Notes: generated by a model from the sequence alone, not told the origin. A stretch of DNA of 64,000 nucleotides from Diploptera punctata (GCA_030220185.1 JASPKZ010004204.1:308001-372000), one strand, 5' to 3'; numbered from the stretch's first letter, positions 1 through 10,499 are shown. Made by a program: numbers and translations.

Positions 1-540
1 TGATTTATTTTAGGTATATCCTACTGTATTCTACATCAGATTTGGAACTAGCACATCCGCTGAGAGACTGATAGGTTCAAATAGTACAATCCTTCATGAT
101 GTAATATGCTGCGTAAGATATTCCTCGTGGTTGTTTTTTTTTTCTCAGCTGTGGACTGTAACTTGGTTGGTGTCTAATGACTGCATCTAACACTGAAGTC
201 ATTAGCAGTCTAGCTCTCCAGTACGTGAAGTTTTGGAAGTTCACTCTTTGACGACTGCACAGTGAAGACTGTAACTTCATATTTAACTCATTCCAGTCCA
301 ATGTTTTGAGTTGATAAAGAACATCAAAACATTCACTCCAAAGGGATGTGAATCAGTGACACAATGACCCATTTAGCAACATCATAATATTTCCCTTTAG
401 GTTTCAGGAGCTGTCAAAATGACGCAATAACCTTATAGTGAAGCATGACCGAGCTGAATAGTTTACTAACATTCTACAAACTAACAACAACATAGAACGA
501 CCTAGCATTGAATCTAGACACTGACCACTTAGATTCCTGG
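1..540. other. AT-rich stretch, nothing recognised
   Basis: The short reading frames here have no recognisable motifs. I see no repeat relationship to the rest of the window. Confidence 0.5.
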
Positions 541-714
541 ACCCATGCCTCCACCCCTTGGGATACCTCGGTCAGAGATCAGACTCCCAAGTCCCAGATA
601 CTTGTCCTCCCTTAACTATCGCGTCCACGTTCAAGGTTCTCGGCAATAAAACCAACACCTCAGGGAGAAAGTGTTGAAGTCACAACTTCAGGGAAATTGC
701 TGAGCTACATAGTA

Positions 715-1930
715 CGTCAGGTCGCTCATTCCTGACGACCCCACAGTTGGTCCACGGGCTCCTCGAGTCTAGCCGGGAGGACTGCTGTCGCAGATCCACC
801 GACCATTCCCCTGTTCTACCTCCAGGGATGCATCCTGCAGCCGTTGTGAGACCGGCTAGGGTTTGAATCCTCAGTGTGAGACTTTAGTGCATCTAGGTGC
901 TCATCTCCAGGTGACCCCACAGTTTGTCCACGAACCCACAGGCTTAGCCGGGAACCAGCACAGTTGCTCCCTTCTGTACTGGTCCGAGCCGTGCCCTGGT
1001 CTGTCCCCAGGGACGTGTCCTGCTGCAGTTGTGGGCCAGCATGGAGCTCGCAAACTCCAACAGGTGAGCAATAGTACGACAGGGCGCTCAACTCTTGCCG
1101 ACCGCACTAATGGTTCACGAGTCCCTTGGACTTAGTAGCCGGGACGACTGTCTAGCAGATCTACCGACCTTTCCCCCAGTGCACCACCTGTGGACGTGTT
1201 TTGTTGCTGAAGTGGGTCCAGCCTGAGCATTAGTACGCCAGGTCGCTCAACTCCTGACGACCTCACAGATTGTCCATGAGTCACTCGGTCACGGAGTCGG
1301 CGTTAATCCCACACCCAAAAGACCACGCTTTCTCCTCTTCCGAGCTTGCTGACCTGGTAGTAATTCCCAAAGCTTTACGCCTGGAATTGTCCCAACCAGT
1401 CCGTTCGCAGGACTAGGCCTAGTCGTACCGCTGCTGTGAGCCCAGCCCACTGAGCAATTTAGGCATCCCGGGTGCTCATCGCCCATGGTGCCCCCACAGA
1501 TGGTCCTCGGGTTCATTGAACCAAGAGTAGGAGCTTCTGATCTCCAGTCTCCCACCACTTCGCCACGGCGGCCGCCGATCCTGCTGTGGGCCAGGATATG
1601 TGAGCTTTGACAACAGGTCGCTCGTCTTCCCCTTGTTGACCCCACTTATGGTCCGGGAGTCCATCGGACTAGCAGATCCACCGACCTTTTCTCCACTACG
1701 CCACCAAGGGGACGCGTTTGGCTGCTGAAGTGGGTGCAGTACGAACTATGTAGTACGTCAGGTCGCTCGAGTCCTGACGACCTCACAAATGGCCCGCGGT
1801 TCCGGTCTGGACCTAGCCGGGGGGAATGCAATGCAAACCACCGACCGTTCCCCTATCCGCCACCCGGGGACGCGCCCTGTTACTGTTGTGAGCACAGCTT
1901 TGGCCCGAGAATCGAACCCCCAGGGTGACC
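715..1930. repeat. GC-rich degenerate tandem array
   Basis: About seven diverged units of roughly 140-180 bp lie head to tail. Recurring blocks are GTCGCTCA(A/T)(C/T)TCCTGACGACC, CC(C/T)CACAGnTnGTCC, GCAGATC(C/T)ACCGACC and GTTGCTGAAGTGGG, seen near 720, 895, 1085, 1240, 1475, 1620 and 1755. Base composition is far richer in G+C than the surrounding AT-rich DNA. Some units end in GAATC/TCGAACCC-like blocks resembling a pol III B box, for example near 858 and 1907. The frames inside are byproducts of the composition. I see no protein family. It could be an old minisatellite or tandemised SINE-like unit. Confidence 0.75.
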
Positions 1931-2179
1931 ACTTAGAAACCGTTTAATTACGTCATAGCGATAAATGGGAGATTCTGAAAGAACGTGGAGTTCAGAATTT
2001 GAGGAGAATGAAATGCACTGCTCACCGCCAGTCATTAAGTTGGCTAGCAATAGGCTTTTCTTTAAGATTTGTATTCAACTAAGGATTTATTTGTCATCAC
2101 TCAATTAAGTTGAACATCCGTGGTCATGTAGCTACTTTAATAATATATAAGAAAATTTAGAGATAGTTTGATACGATAA

Positions 2180-2305
2180 AGTTCCTAGAATGACATCCAA
2201 TAGACTTCCATAAATTTTGCTTCACTACAAACCCAAAGGAAGAAGAAATATTGGGCGCCCCACAACTAGATGGAGAGATACTGCCTGTAGATGTAAAAAC
2301 AGCTC
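2180..2305 (+). pseudogene. LINE reverse transcriptase 3'-end fragment
   Basis: Reading this strand gives a short run ending in KPKGRRNIGRP-x-x-RWRD. That is the very C-terminal motif of insect RTE-type LINE proteins. Frame is lost on both sides. It abuts the SINE-C copy that follows. Confidence 0.6.
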
Positions 2306-2334
2306 TATGGCCTAATTCCATAATCCATCCATAG

Positions 2335-2642
2335 TAATTCTGCCCGAGGATAGGTCTTTCACAGAGTATTTTCATGCTATGCTTTGCAGCTTTACTAGGG
2401 AATTATAGGTATGGTAGCTTCCCGTTGCTTTCCACATCGGTGAAGGATGATGATGATGATGATCACCACCTGATGATTTTCGTGGACCGTTGGGCCCTAA
2501 GCTTCCTGACATTTGTCTTAAATTTGAGGAAAAACCCCGGACAAAACCTCACCCAGGAAACTCTCCCGACCGGGAATCGAACCTGGGCCTGCTTCGTGAC
2601 AAGGCAGCACGGTATCTCTAGACCACAGCGGTGGACAGTTCC
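2335..2642 (-). mobile_element. SINE-C, tRNA-headed
   Basis: On the minus strand the unit starts near 2640 with CACCGCTGTGGTCTAGAGAT (A-box-like) and then AGGTTCGATTCCCGG (B box). A body containing GACAAATGTCAGGAA follows, and the end is TCGGGCAGAATTACTATGG. A second copy lies at 13225-13680. This is a pol III-transcribed, non-autonomous retroposon. The (GAT)n run near 2448 is internal. The 3' tail matches the end of a LINE fragment near 36.98 kb, which suggests the partner LINE. Confidence 0.8.
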
Positions 2643-2645
2643 ATA

Positions 2646-2690
<45 letters not shown>

Positions 2691-2867
2691 GTGTTTTATT
2701 TATTCGGGCAGAGCTAAGGCCATAAGGCCTTCTCTTCTACAACCAGCAAATCTTATGTATCAGTATAGATTGTACGGTAAATACACTATACTAATTATAA
2801 AGAGTTAAAAATATATTAAATGTTACAATGTAAATTTCATGTACAAACAACATTTTATACGATGATG

Positions 2868-2918
<51 letters not shown>

Positions 2919-3245
2919 TTAATAATAGTATAAGTATGATATATTATACGAGAAACACCAATTAATATACGTACCATACACTGGATAATGATGAAGTCAA
3001 AGTTAGAGCAAATATAAATTTAAATTTGTTTTAAAAGATGCCAATGTCCAGCAGCCCCTGATTTCATGTGGTAGGGATTTCCAGTTGTGAGAAGTGAAGA
3101 TAGTATATGACGTGGAGTGATGTGATGTCTTATGTTGCGGTATATTAAGCAAGAGATTATGTTATGATCGTGTCCTGAAGTTATGGTTGGAGGATAGATA
3201 CTGGAAACGAGAGGATAAATAATGGAGTGTCGAGGTATGTAGGAT
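2643..3245 (-). mobile_element. CR1/L2-type LINE 3' end with (AAT)n
   Basis: The minus strand ends in AAGGCC-T-A-GGCC-TTAGCTCTGCC followed by AATAAA-type A/T tail. This matches the 3' ends at 15.2, 26.27 and 40.07 kb. Further in, near 3040-3240, decayed frames recall the C-terminal RT tail (SSLLTTGNPYHM). Two (AAT)n microsatellites, about 2645-2692 and 2868-2918, flank the 3' UTR piece. No open frame is intact. Confidence 0.6.
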
Positions 3246-3631
3246 GTTAAATAAGAGAACTAGATAGTTTGATTTTCTACGACGAAAAAGAAAAAGAAGA
3301 ATAAAGTTTGAATGAAATTTCAGAGTGCAATAATTTGTTTAAAAAAACACAAAATCTTAAAATGTGGAAGATGTTAGAATTCCGTCACTCTGTATGTTGA
3401 TGCAAGAGATTAAACTTTGTTAGTAAACACCTTGTGTGTTGTGGTGTTGTAATGCAACAACATCACGCACAAGAGTTATAATTGATAATAACATCTCTCG
3501 AGGTATGACCGGTCACTGGAGAGACCTCGAATTTACTATGGATAACACAGCGTTTCTCTCTCTAACATCATGTCTCTCTCTAATGTCGCTTTTCTAATTC
3601 ACTACCTGTGTTAATGAGTTTTTATCATGAA
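3246..3631. other. AT-rich stretch with two short hairpins
   Basis: No gene seen. An imperfect stem of about 17 bp lies at 3431-3474 (CTTGTGTG... paired with ...CGCACAAG). A second, 7-bp stem TCGAGGT/ACCTCGA lies near 3498-3530. They may be part of an undetermined element next to the Helitron. Confidence 0.4.
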
Positions 3632-4031
3632 CTAGCGGGACCCGCGACCTTGTTCGCGTATACAAAATAAATTTGAAAGACAAAATTGATTATTTCGAGT
3701 TATCCATTAAAGATAGACAGATGTTTTCGCGGACTCTTTTTGTAGAATTTTTTGAGATATTCAATTCAGTCTACATTACTTTGGTGTATTTGTTATGGTT
3801 TAGACAGCGTAAGCCAATTAATCGTCAAAAAGGGACCTTATTAGTACATTGATGCACCTTTTTTTAGTTCCAGGTGTATAGTACGAACAGTAATCTGTTA
3901 CAAACGTTAATTGTTCCAAAAAAATTCTATAAATGATGGTAAAATCTCCATTAAAATAGGTCAAGTAGTTTTTGAGTACATAAAAAACTGACAGCTTCAG
4001 GCTTGCAGACGTTCATTTTTATGTATAAAGA
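3632..4031 (-). mobile_element. Short non-autonomous Helitron
   Basis: On the minus strand the element begins TCTTTATACATAAAAATGAA and ends in a hairpin (CGCGAACAAGGTCGCG) followed by GGTCCCGCTAG. The flanking bases are A on the left and T on the right, as expected for Helitron insertion into AT. The inner part (CTAAACCATAACAAATACA, TTGAATATCTCAAAAAA) matches the 1.57-kb Helitron at 58.2-59.8 kb. At 400 bp it carries no RepHel and depends on an autonomous relative. Confidence 0.85.
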
Positions 4032-4127
4032 TACAGCACTCTTTCATTATAAGGGTACTGCAAATAAATTATCTCATGTTACAAAAAAGAAGCATTTATA
4101 ATATTGCACTGCTATTGGCGTCCACTG

Positions 4128-4435
4128 TTGTTGTTTCGCAGTGACATCTGACCTCAGACGCAGCGGACCCGGATTCGACCTTTGATCTAGAAAGGTTCCT
4201 AGGCTGGACTTTTTTTCATATGTAAGGCTATGTCAGGAAACTTTTGAAATCCCCGAAGGATATCTGACCAACATTATCCATATCATGTTCGGCTTGTTTA
4301 GTATGATTTGTATGAACGAAGAATGTGTTTTGTCCGAAATTTTTGTTGTCTCGGAGCTGGCCATAATATTGAGCTGATTAATCATCGGAGTAGACTCTCC
4401 AATCTCTTATATAGTTAAAGAAATATGTATGTGAT
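4128..4435 (+). mobile_element. SINE-B
   Basis: It contains a B-box-like GGATTCGACC near 4170. The body is shared with 11.19, 40.82 and 60.44 kb: TTTAGTATGATT, TGTTTTGTC..AAATTTTTGTTGTCTCGGA, and ATTGAGCTGATTAATCATC. It is an old, diverged copy with a weak A box. Confidence 0.7.
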
Positions 4436-5122
4436 CCAGAGAACAACATCGTTTGAAAACAAATTAGAAATATGTGGTTAAATTACATTTGTTTTATTCA
4501 CTGCAACTTGATCATACTATTTATTGTCAATTAGGATCGCAATATTGTAAGAATGCAACTAGTGGAGAAAAAAATGAAACACATTAAACTGTATGTAATA
4601 ACCAACAGTCTAGGTTATTAATGGTAATTTTTTAGCAAACAACTTAGTAAAATTAATATTTAAAAACAATAATATTGAACACACAATTATAAATATTGTA
4701 GGGTGAAGGATTCTGTTCATCATTTGCTAAATTCAACTTATTTGTTAGAGTCAGTCACTGCTAAATAATGATCTGCAATGTTCAGAATATTAAAAAGGAG
4801 GAGCTTTTTTGTTTTGATAAACAAATCTCGATAAATATCGAGGTGAAAAACTACTGTCATTGGTTGTAAAACAAAATTAATTTAAATTTGATTGGTTATT
4901 GACAACCATTTGGAGCATGAGTTAATAGTCCTTGTACTCGTTTTCAAGTAAACCTACATCAGATAGGGATTGTCTATATCATCATTTATCTCTCTTTGTA
5001 TTAATTTTATTATAAGACTTCGTTTTAATTATTTAACACTTTAATTCTGTAGGCATTACTTTTACTTTTGACAGTTTGGTACACTTTTAATTTAATATAT
5101 TATATTTATTTTGATTTTTGTA
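4436..5122 (+). repeat. Unnamed interspersed repeat, copy 1
   Basis: Blocks here recur in inverted orientation at about 55990-56640. Examples are GTGGAGAAAAAAATGAAACA, CGCAATATTGTAAGAATGCA, AAAAAGGAGGAGCTT and TGGAGCATGAGTTAATAGTC. No TIRs, coding motif or promoter boxes were recognised. Class unknown. The right part runs into a LINE-type 3' UTR near 5100. Confidence 0.6.
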
Positions 5123-5555
5123 TTCTAATGTAACATATAAGGGCACGCCGTAGCGTAGTGGTTAAGGCACTGCGCTACAAGCCGGAAGGTCGAGGGTTCA
5201 ATTCCAGGCGGGGTCAGGATTTTTAAACTGACCCAGACCTTCTGGCGGCACTATGGCCCTGGGATCGACTGAGTCTCTGACGGAAATGAGTACCAGACGC
5301 TTGTTCTGCGGGTAAAGGCGGCCGTCACGCAGGGCTGACAACCCAGCTGACATCAAGTGCCGATTGTCCAGAAAAAAGTGGGAGCCTTAACCTCCTACCA
5401 CCCCAAGGGCCTGCTAAGACCTGTATTGGGATCACTTTACTTTACTTTTGCTTTAGTTCTAATGTAATATATGTTTGTCCTGTAGAGTGAAAAAGAGTGC
5501 CACAAGGTCTTAAGTTCGTGAGGCGAAATAAAAATAAAGAAACAAATAAGTGAAT
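5123..5555 (+). mobile_element. CR1/L2-type LINE 3' end split by SINE-A
   Basis: After the SINE, the sequence TTCTAATGTAATATATGTTTG and AAGGTCTTAAG...AAATAAAAATAAA matches the LINE 3' end at 26.2-26.3 kb. The first half lies before 5138. The RT part is absent or too decayed to see. Confidence 0.55.
5138..5456 (+). mobile_element. SINE-A, full length
   Basis: The tRNA-like head shows A box TAGCGTAGTGGTTAAGGC and B box GGGTTCAATTCC. The body (CTGACCCAGACCTTCTGGCG, GGGCTGACAACCCAGCTGAC) ends in repeated TTTAC. A target duplication TTCTAATGTAA(C/T)ATA sits at 5123-5137 and 5457-5471, so insertion was into a LINE 3' UTR. Other copies are at 16.8, 22.84, 41.34, 62.95 kb and a fragment at 8.54 kb. 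Confidence 0.9.
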
Positions 5556-6220
5556 AAATTAAATTTTCGATATTTATCTATTTATATTTATAGAGCATTG
5601 GTCGACACTTTTTACCAAATTGCTCAATGTAAATATAGTAAATATAGGTCAGGAATTATATAGACGTGTAGCAAGTTGAAAGCTTCCTGAAGCATAAGTA
5701 AATATATATGTTCACTATAGAATTATATTATTAAAATAAACAGAGGAAGACGTTCTCCAAAAAATCAGTGAAATCCGAATAATCCCGATATTAAAGGAAA
5801 TTTGAGGTGGGGTAATAAATTAACCATGTTTTGAGAGGTTAATTATGTGGTGAATGATTGGAAAATATAAGTAGAGGATAGGGATATTTGGATACCTTGG
5901 TTCCGCGAGACCATGAACCTTCGGTTTTGGTAATGTCAATAAGTTAATCAAATGTTAGTAGGACAAATTATTGTAAAAATATATTTAATATTTCTATAGG
6001 AAAGTCGTCCATAAGTCCGGAAAAAAAAATAGAAAATAAACGTCTATCGCAAGTGTTAAATTTTAATTATCTAGTTTGTGAATTTTCTTCTGGATATGGA
6101 ACAACAAATGATAGGGCCTATAGACAATAAATTATCAAAATTTCAAATTATATGTGGCACCATTCATTGAACACTAAAACATAAAACAAGAAAGAATACA
6201 AGATTGAAGTTCTAGAAAAC
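5556..6220. other. AT-rich stretch, nothing recognised
   Basis: No coding motif, RNA gene or repeat pairing was seen. Confidence 0.45.
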
Positions 6221-6221
6221 A

Positions 6222-6870
6222 ATGGCGGTACCGGTACTTTTATACGGTGCTGAGTCCTGGGTGACAAATAAGAGTTCGAGTACAATTCAAAGTGCAGAAA
6301 TGACCTTTCCAAGAAGGACCAAAGGATGCAAAAAATTGGACCACATAAGTAATGAAAAAATAAGAAGTGAGATAGAAATGTATTTAATAAATTATGGTAC
6401 TGAACAACACCGCGTCGGCTGGGAACAGCATGTTCAAAAAATGGAAGAAACAAGATTGCCCTCCGTCGAATTTAGCGCTGGAAGGTAGGGTATTCTTGCC
6501 ATTTGGTTTACTACTCTTGCGGGTACTTTCTTTTGTTCCTACAGCCGAGTCGAAGGGAAGTATTATTCATTCACAAATATGCAGTATTGAGTTGGCGGTT
6601 TTCAGTGACTGCGTCTTTCGGTAAATAAGGCGAATGTTTCCAATATGATTGTACTTCTTTCCTGACTGGTGCTGTCTTCTAGTATCTATCCCCACATCAC
6701 ATTCCTTTGAGCGCTAAACTCGCCGGAGGAGAACAATATGATATATTATAACCAAAGGGATTAAGGGATGTACGAAGACCTAGAAAGGGATGGAAGGAAT
6801 CATTGTGAATTCGGAACAGGCGAATCGCCTAAACCTGGAAGTGAAGATGATTTTGATGACTTATCTTGTT
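6222..6870 (+). pseudogene. RTE-type LINE reverse transcriptase C-terminal part
   Basis: The frame from 6222 gives AVPVLLYGAESWV, then EMTFPRRTKGCKKLD, IRSEIE and HRVGWEQHVQKMEETRLP. These are successive conserved blocks of the region after the RT domain in RTE-type LINEs. The frame is then interrupted by a 270-bp MITE (6460-6729). It resumes near 6735 as a decayed copy of the KGLRDVRRPRKGWKE block, followed by (GAT) and (ATT) tails to 6920. The catalytic RT part is missing by 5' truncation. Confidence 0.75.
6460..6729. mobile_element. MITE with about 20-bp TIRs inside LINE remnant
   Basis: The left end CCTCCGTCGAATTTAGCGCT and the reverse complement of the right end CCTCCGGCGAGTTTAGCGCT match at 18 of 20 positions. 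The 270-bp interior has no transposase. It splits the LINE frame just after TRLP. No convincing target duplication was seen, so the superfamily is open. Confidence 0.75.
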
Positions 6871-6873
6871 ACA

Positions 6874-6874
<1 letters not shown>

Positions 6875-6919
<45 letters not shown>

Positions 6920-6920
6920 G
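6875..6920. repeat. (ATT)n microsatellite
   Basis: About 15 ATT repeats at the 3' end of the LINE fragment, probably grown from its tail. Confidence 0.9.
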
Positions 6921-7564
6921 TCTGATGGCAATAACACTTTATAGAGCAAGAGCTTAAAATTATATAAACACTTTTCTGGCAGTTTGTATCTTTATTCTCT
7001 GTGCTTAATTATTTTATTATACGGAGGCCTGGTTTGCGTACAATTACTTGAGTTTTGTTCGGTGATTGTTGTTACTGATAACGCAGTAAGTTGGCGCAGT
7101 AATACATACAAGAGCTTACTACTTGTTACTGCATGCTAAGAAGTTTCAACATTTGAAATGCTTAAACACTATACATCCAGTGGAAAGAGTAGTTGGTGTT
7201 CAAAAGTTTGCGAATACGTAAACTTGTGGAGAAAGTAGACTTAACTAGCAAGGAACTGTAGTCCTCTGAGAATTCCTCCACCACGGGCTTCTGATAAATT
7301 TGCTAACATGCTTACCAACATTCATCTTCTACTTCTTTTCATTAACCTTCGTTTCTTTAAGCAATGAGATCAATCATTGCCGATAGATATGGAAATTTTA
7401 CTCTTCATTTATATGGAAATTGGAGCCAGTTTTCAACATATTCGTAAATGGTGAACTCGTTCAGTACTCCCACATACTACTCACCAAGTTTAACTTCAAT
7501 ACCTACAAATTTCATCCGAGGTAGAGAATTATATTTAATTCCTTAAAAAAACTTTCAGTTATTA
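6921..7564. other. AT-rich stretch, nothing recognised
   Basis: No gene or repeat pairing seen. Confidence 0.45.
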
Positions 7565-8109
7565 ATTACACTGATCAACAAAAAGCAAACTTTTTTTGTC
7601 TCAGAAAGAAAAATATGTGATTCAGATAGTATTTGTTCTCCTGAATTCAAATAAGATACCGGTTTTTCTCCATCACGCAACGTTTCCGAGAGCCAGGCAT
7701 TTATAATAATTTCAAACACTAATATTTTCTACATTCGTAACTACGCAATATTCGAACATTCGGACTCACCTAGAAAGTAAGAAATGACGATTTTCTGCAA
7801 TATTTCGCCTGTGGAGCATCCCTCTTGATGGTCCAACAATAATCGGCCAATATATTAGGATTCCATTTGCCTTAATATCTCGTTTCCATAGGTGAAAGCA
7901 TTTGAGTTAGCTCATTTGGTTTTATTTTACAATGGACAAATGGACGAAAAAAGTTTATTTAAAATTATTATTTAAATCCATTAATTGAAATTGAAATAAA
8001 CTGTGGATGATGGAGAAACTCCGAATACACATTTGAAAACACGATATAAAAACTGCATTAAGTAAAACTATTGGTACTCAAGAGACAAAAATCATCTTGA
8101 CCACTGTTA
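7565..8109 (-). mobile_element. TIR family Q element, copy 1
   Basis: The ends TTACACTGATCAACAA and TTGACCACTGTTA are imperfect inverted repeats. Closely related copies are at 33081-33627 and 47419-47970, with a partial one at 45.44 kb. On the minus strand near 7810-7870 a short frame reads GKWNPNILADYCWTIKRDAP. The motif LADYCW recurs in all four copies, so a coding region was carried by the ancestor. I cannot name the protein. The rest is AT-rich and the copies are non-autonomous. Confidence 0.75.
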
Positions 8110-8435
8110 TCAGAAAGACTATTTTAGTTCCCGAACGAACACCTGATCGGATAGTTCTTCCTAGTGTAAATATGAGGTAATAAAGTTGTGCAATGCAAAA
8201 TGTACATGCTTAGTACAATAATGGCAATTTGCTAACAGACTCTCACTTGCTAGTTACGTTCAATTAATATTATATATCGAATTATATCTTTAGTTGCTCC
8301 GTGAAGCAACCTTCCAACGACAGAGTTCGAAGTTCAGCCTTCCAGGCAATCGTAAATGATAACTTTCCAAACGTGTTGGGGAACCAGAATGCTTCGTCTA
8401 TTAATTAAACAGAATGCTTAAAAAATTGACCGCAA

Positions 8436-8530
8436 CTGTGGCCGAGGGGTCGAATATATCGTGTTTTGGCGCAGAGGTGCGACACTCTGTACGTACACTG
8501 GCATTTGCGCCGCAGTTCAAATCTGGAAGT
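8436..8530 (+). mobile_element. tRNA-like SINE head
   Basis: TGGCCGAGGGGTCGAA resembles an A box and GCAGTTCAAATCTGG a B box, about 70 bases apart, which is longer than a normal tRNA. No cloverleaf could be drawn with confidence. It abuts a reversed SINE-A tail, so this may be a chimera or two insertions. Confidence 0.45.
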
Positions 8531-8535
8531 GAAGA

Positions 8536-8645
8536 AAAGTAAAGTGACTTCTACACGCCTTAGGAGGCCCTTGGTATATTATGAGGTTAATGCCCCTACT
8601 TTTTTTCTAGACAATCGGCTGATGTCAGCCCTGCGTGACGACCAA
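8536..8645 (-). mobile_element. SINE-A 3' fragment
   Basis: AAGTAAAGTGA, AGGAGGCCCTTGG, ACAATCGGCTGATGTCAGCC and CTGCGTGACG match the SINE-A tail on the minus strand. The tRNA-like head is missing. Confidence 0.75.
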
Positions 8646-8689
8646 CTTTACATCTTCTTTTGCACATTTTAAAATTATACAGCTAATCT

Positions 8690-9010
8690 CCATTTATCTC
8701 TATTTTTCTACGTCTCTTCCTCCAAGCCTATTTGTTCCATTGTTCTGACTGCTCATTTTGTCCATGTTACTTTTGATCTCCCTCTTCCCTCTTCCTTGTT
8801 TCCTTCTTCCTGTTGGAATCCATCCATAGAACCTCTTCGATAATCTGTGTTCAGTCATCCTTTTCATGTGCCCAAACAATCTTATTTAAGTTGTTTTTAT
8901 ATCTTCTTCAAAGGATCCTCGCTGGTTCATCATTTCTCTTCTAACTTCATTTTTAATTTTCTCTCTACTCTAAAGCCTTGCTGATTGTTGCCAGAAGTCA
9001 ATTTCTATTC
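8690..9010 (-). pseudogene. RTE-type LINE 3'-end fragment
   Basis: The minus strand gives RLFGHMKRMTEHRLSKRFYG and then WIPTGRRKQGR. These are the [GH]HVxRM...RLPK and GRRxxGRP blocks of RTE-type LINE C-termini. Stops and frame changes flank both blocks. Confidence 0.65.
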
Positions 9011-9490
9011 AATATAATTTATATATTGTTTTTGAGTTGAAATGCCATATCTGTGAGTCATATGTTTTGAGGTTTTGGATAATTGTATTATAATTGCATT
9101 GAAATAAGTTAGTTTTGATAGAATAAAGACAGATACTCATATAAGAGGAGGTCAAAGCTAAAATTAATTATAGCAACTGTACATAAGTATATATGACTGA
9201 GTTTTATTCATTACCAAAACTTCTATGCTAACAAGCCAAATTTAAAACATCAAATAATAATCTGCACAATTCAGAAAATGTCTGAATAAACAAACAGGAA
9301 ATAGTATATGTTCTTCTAAACATTTTTATATAGGATATCCGTTGATTGTTTTGAGCGTGTATTCAATATTGTTATATTGTTGAAAATGTTGGCCATTGAT
9401 CTGGTTGCATTGCTCAGCGCATCTAGCTCAAACAATATAAAATATTTTGATGTTTTTATTTGAATTATCCCGTTGCAATCCTGGATAGAG
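9011..9490. other. AT-rich stretch, nothing recognised
   Basis: No coding motif. TCTGCACAATTCAGAAAATG near 9260 is vaguely like a segment near 4770, which is not enough to call a repeat. Confidence 0.4.
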
Positions 9491-9854
9491 TTTTATTTAA
9501 GAAAGAAAAATTAACGCTCGAACTGGGACTTGAAATTTGGATCTCTGATCCTGTACATCAGTATGACATAATTTACACCATTCGAGGCACGATAAGATCG
9601 TTGCATAAACGAGAATTATATAAGTGGGGCCTTCGGATGAACGTAAATAATTGTACATATAAGTGGAAAGAAGATCTTCGGATGAACGAGAATTGTGTAA
9701 GTGGAAAAAAGGCCTTCGGATGAACAAAAATTGTATAAGTGGACAGTATTATTGACGTTCTTATCGTCTCTCGAATGGTGTAATTGATGTACAAAATAAG
9801 AGGTCCCGGTTGAAGTCTCGGTTCGAGCGTTAATTTTTCTTCCTCAAATAAAAG
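9491..9854. mobile_element. Foldback element with tandem-repeat loop
   Basis: The arms are 9491-9600 and 9752-9854. The left arm reads TTTTATTTAAGAAAGAAAAA...TTAACGCTCGAAC...TGTACATCA...ACACCATTCGAGG. The right arm is its reverse complement at roughly 80% by eye. The 150-bp loop holds three diverged units of about 46 bp with CTTCGGATGAACG...AATTGT..AAGTGG. No transposase. The block GGTTCGAGCG in the arm resembles a B box. Confidence 0.8.
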
Positions 9855-10097
9855 TGTAAATTATATTAACATGTTCAGTGGAAAATAATATAAACATACT
9901 AAATAATGAAGAATACATCATGAAATTGACAAAATGATGAAGTAAAAGAAATGTGAGCTTAAACATGAAATTAGTCACGAGAAATGTAATGGTATTCTGG
10001 TTTATCGTATTTATTTCCGTTTTCTCAGATCTGATTTGAATTACTTTTTAATATCGCTCGATATCACTTTTAAACAACACATTTAATATACTATTTA

Positions 10098-10499
10098 ATT
10101 AAATAAATATAAAACTTAACGTTTTATGTGATTTTCATGTTTATTAAATTATAAATTATTAACAGCTGTTTCGGTTCTTTGTACCTTCTTCAGACATGAT
10201 AACAAATTAATGAATTTTGTTATTGTAGTACACAACAACTATAACTATGCCACAATTTTTTACAATCTCTATTATAAATTTATGATAGAGATTGTAAACA
10301 AATTGTTGCATAGTTATAAATTTATAATAGAGATTGTAAAAAAAATGTTGCATAGTTACAGTTGTTATGTACTAAAATAACAAAGTGCATTAATTTGTTA
10401 TCATGTCTGAATAAGGTACAAAGTACCGAAACAGCTGTAACTAATTTACTATTTTGCCATAAAAACACATATAACTTCAAGTTTTATTTATATTTAATT
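10098..10499. mobile_element. Foldback (long-TIR) element
   Basis: Long inverted arms begin AAATAAATATAAAACTT and carry AACAGCTGTTTCGGTTCTTT (left) against its complement near 10421-10440. They meet near 10285. The right arm has a short direct duplication of AGAGATTGTAAA..AAATTGTTGCATAGTTA. No coding content. Flanks are TTAA/AATT-like, so the target duplication is uncertain. Confidence 0.8.

Noticed and set aside
816..1107. Overlapping 68-91 residue frames on both strands
   Set aside because: They come from the GC-rich tandem array, where stop codons are rare. No motif and no conservation between units.
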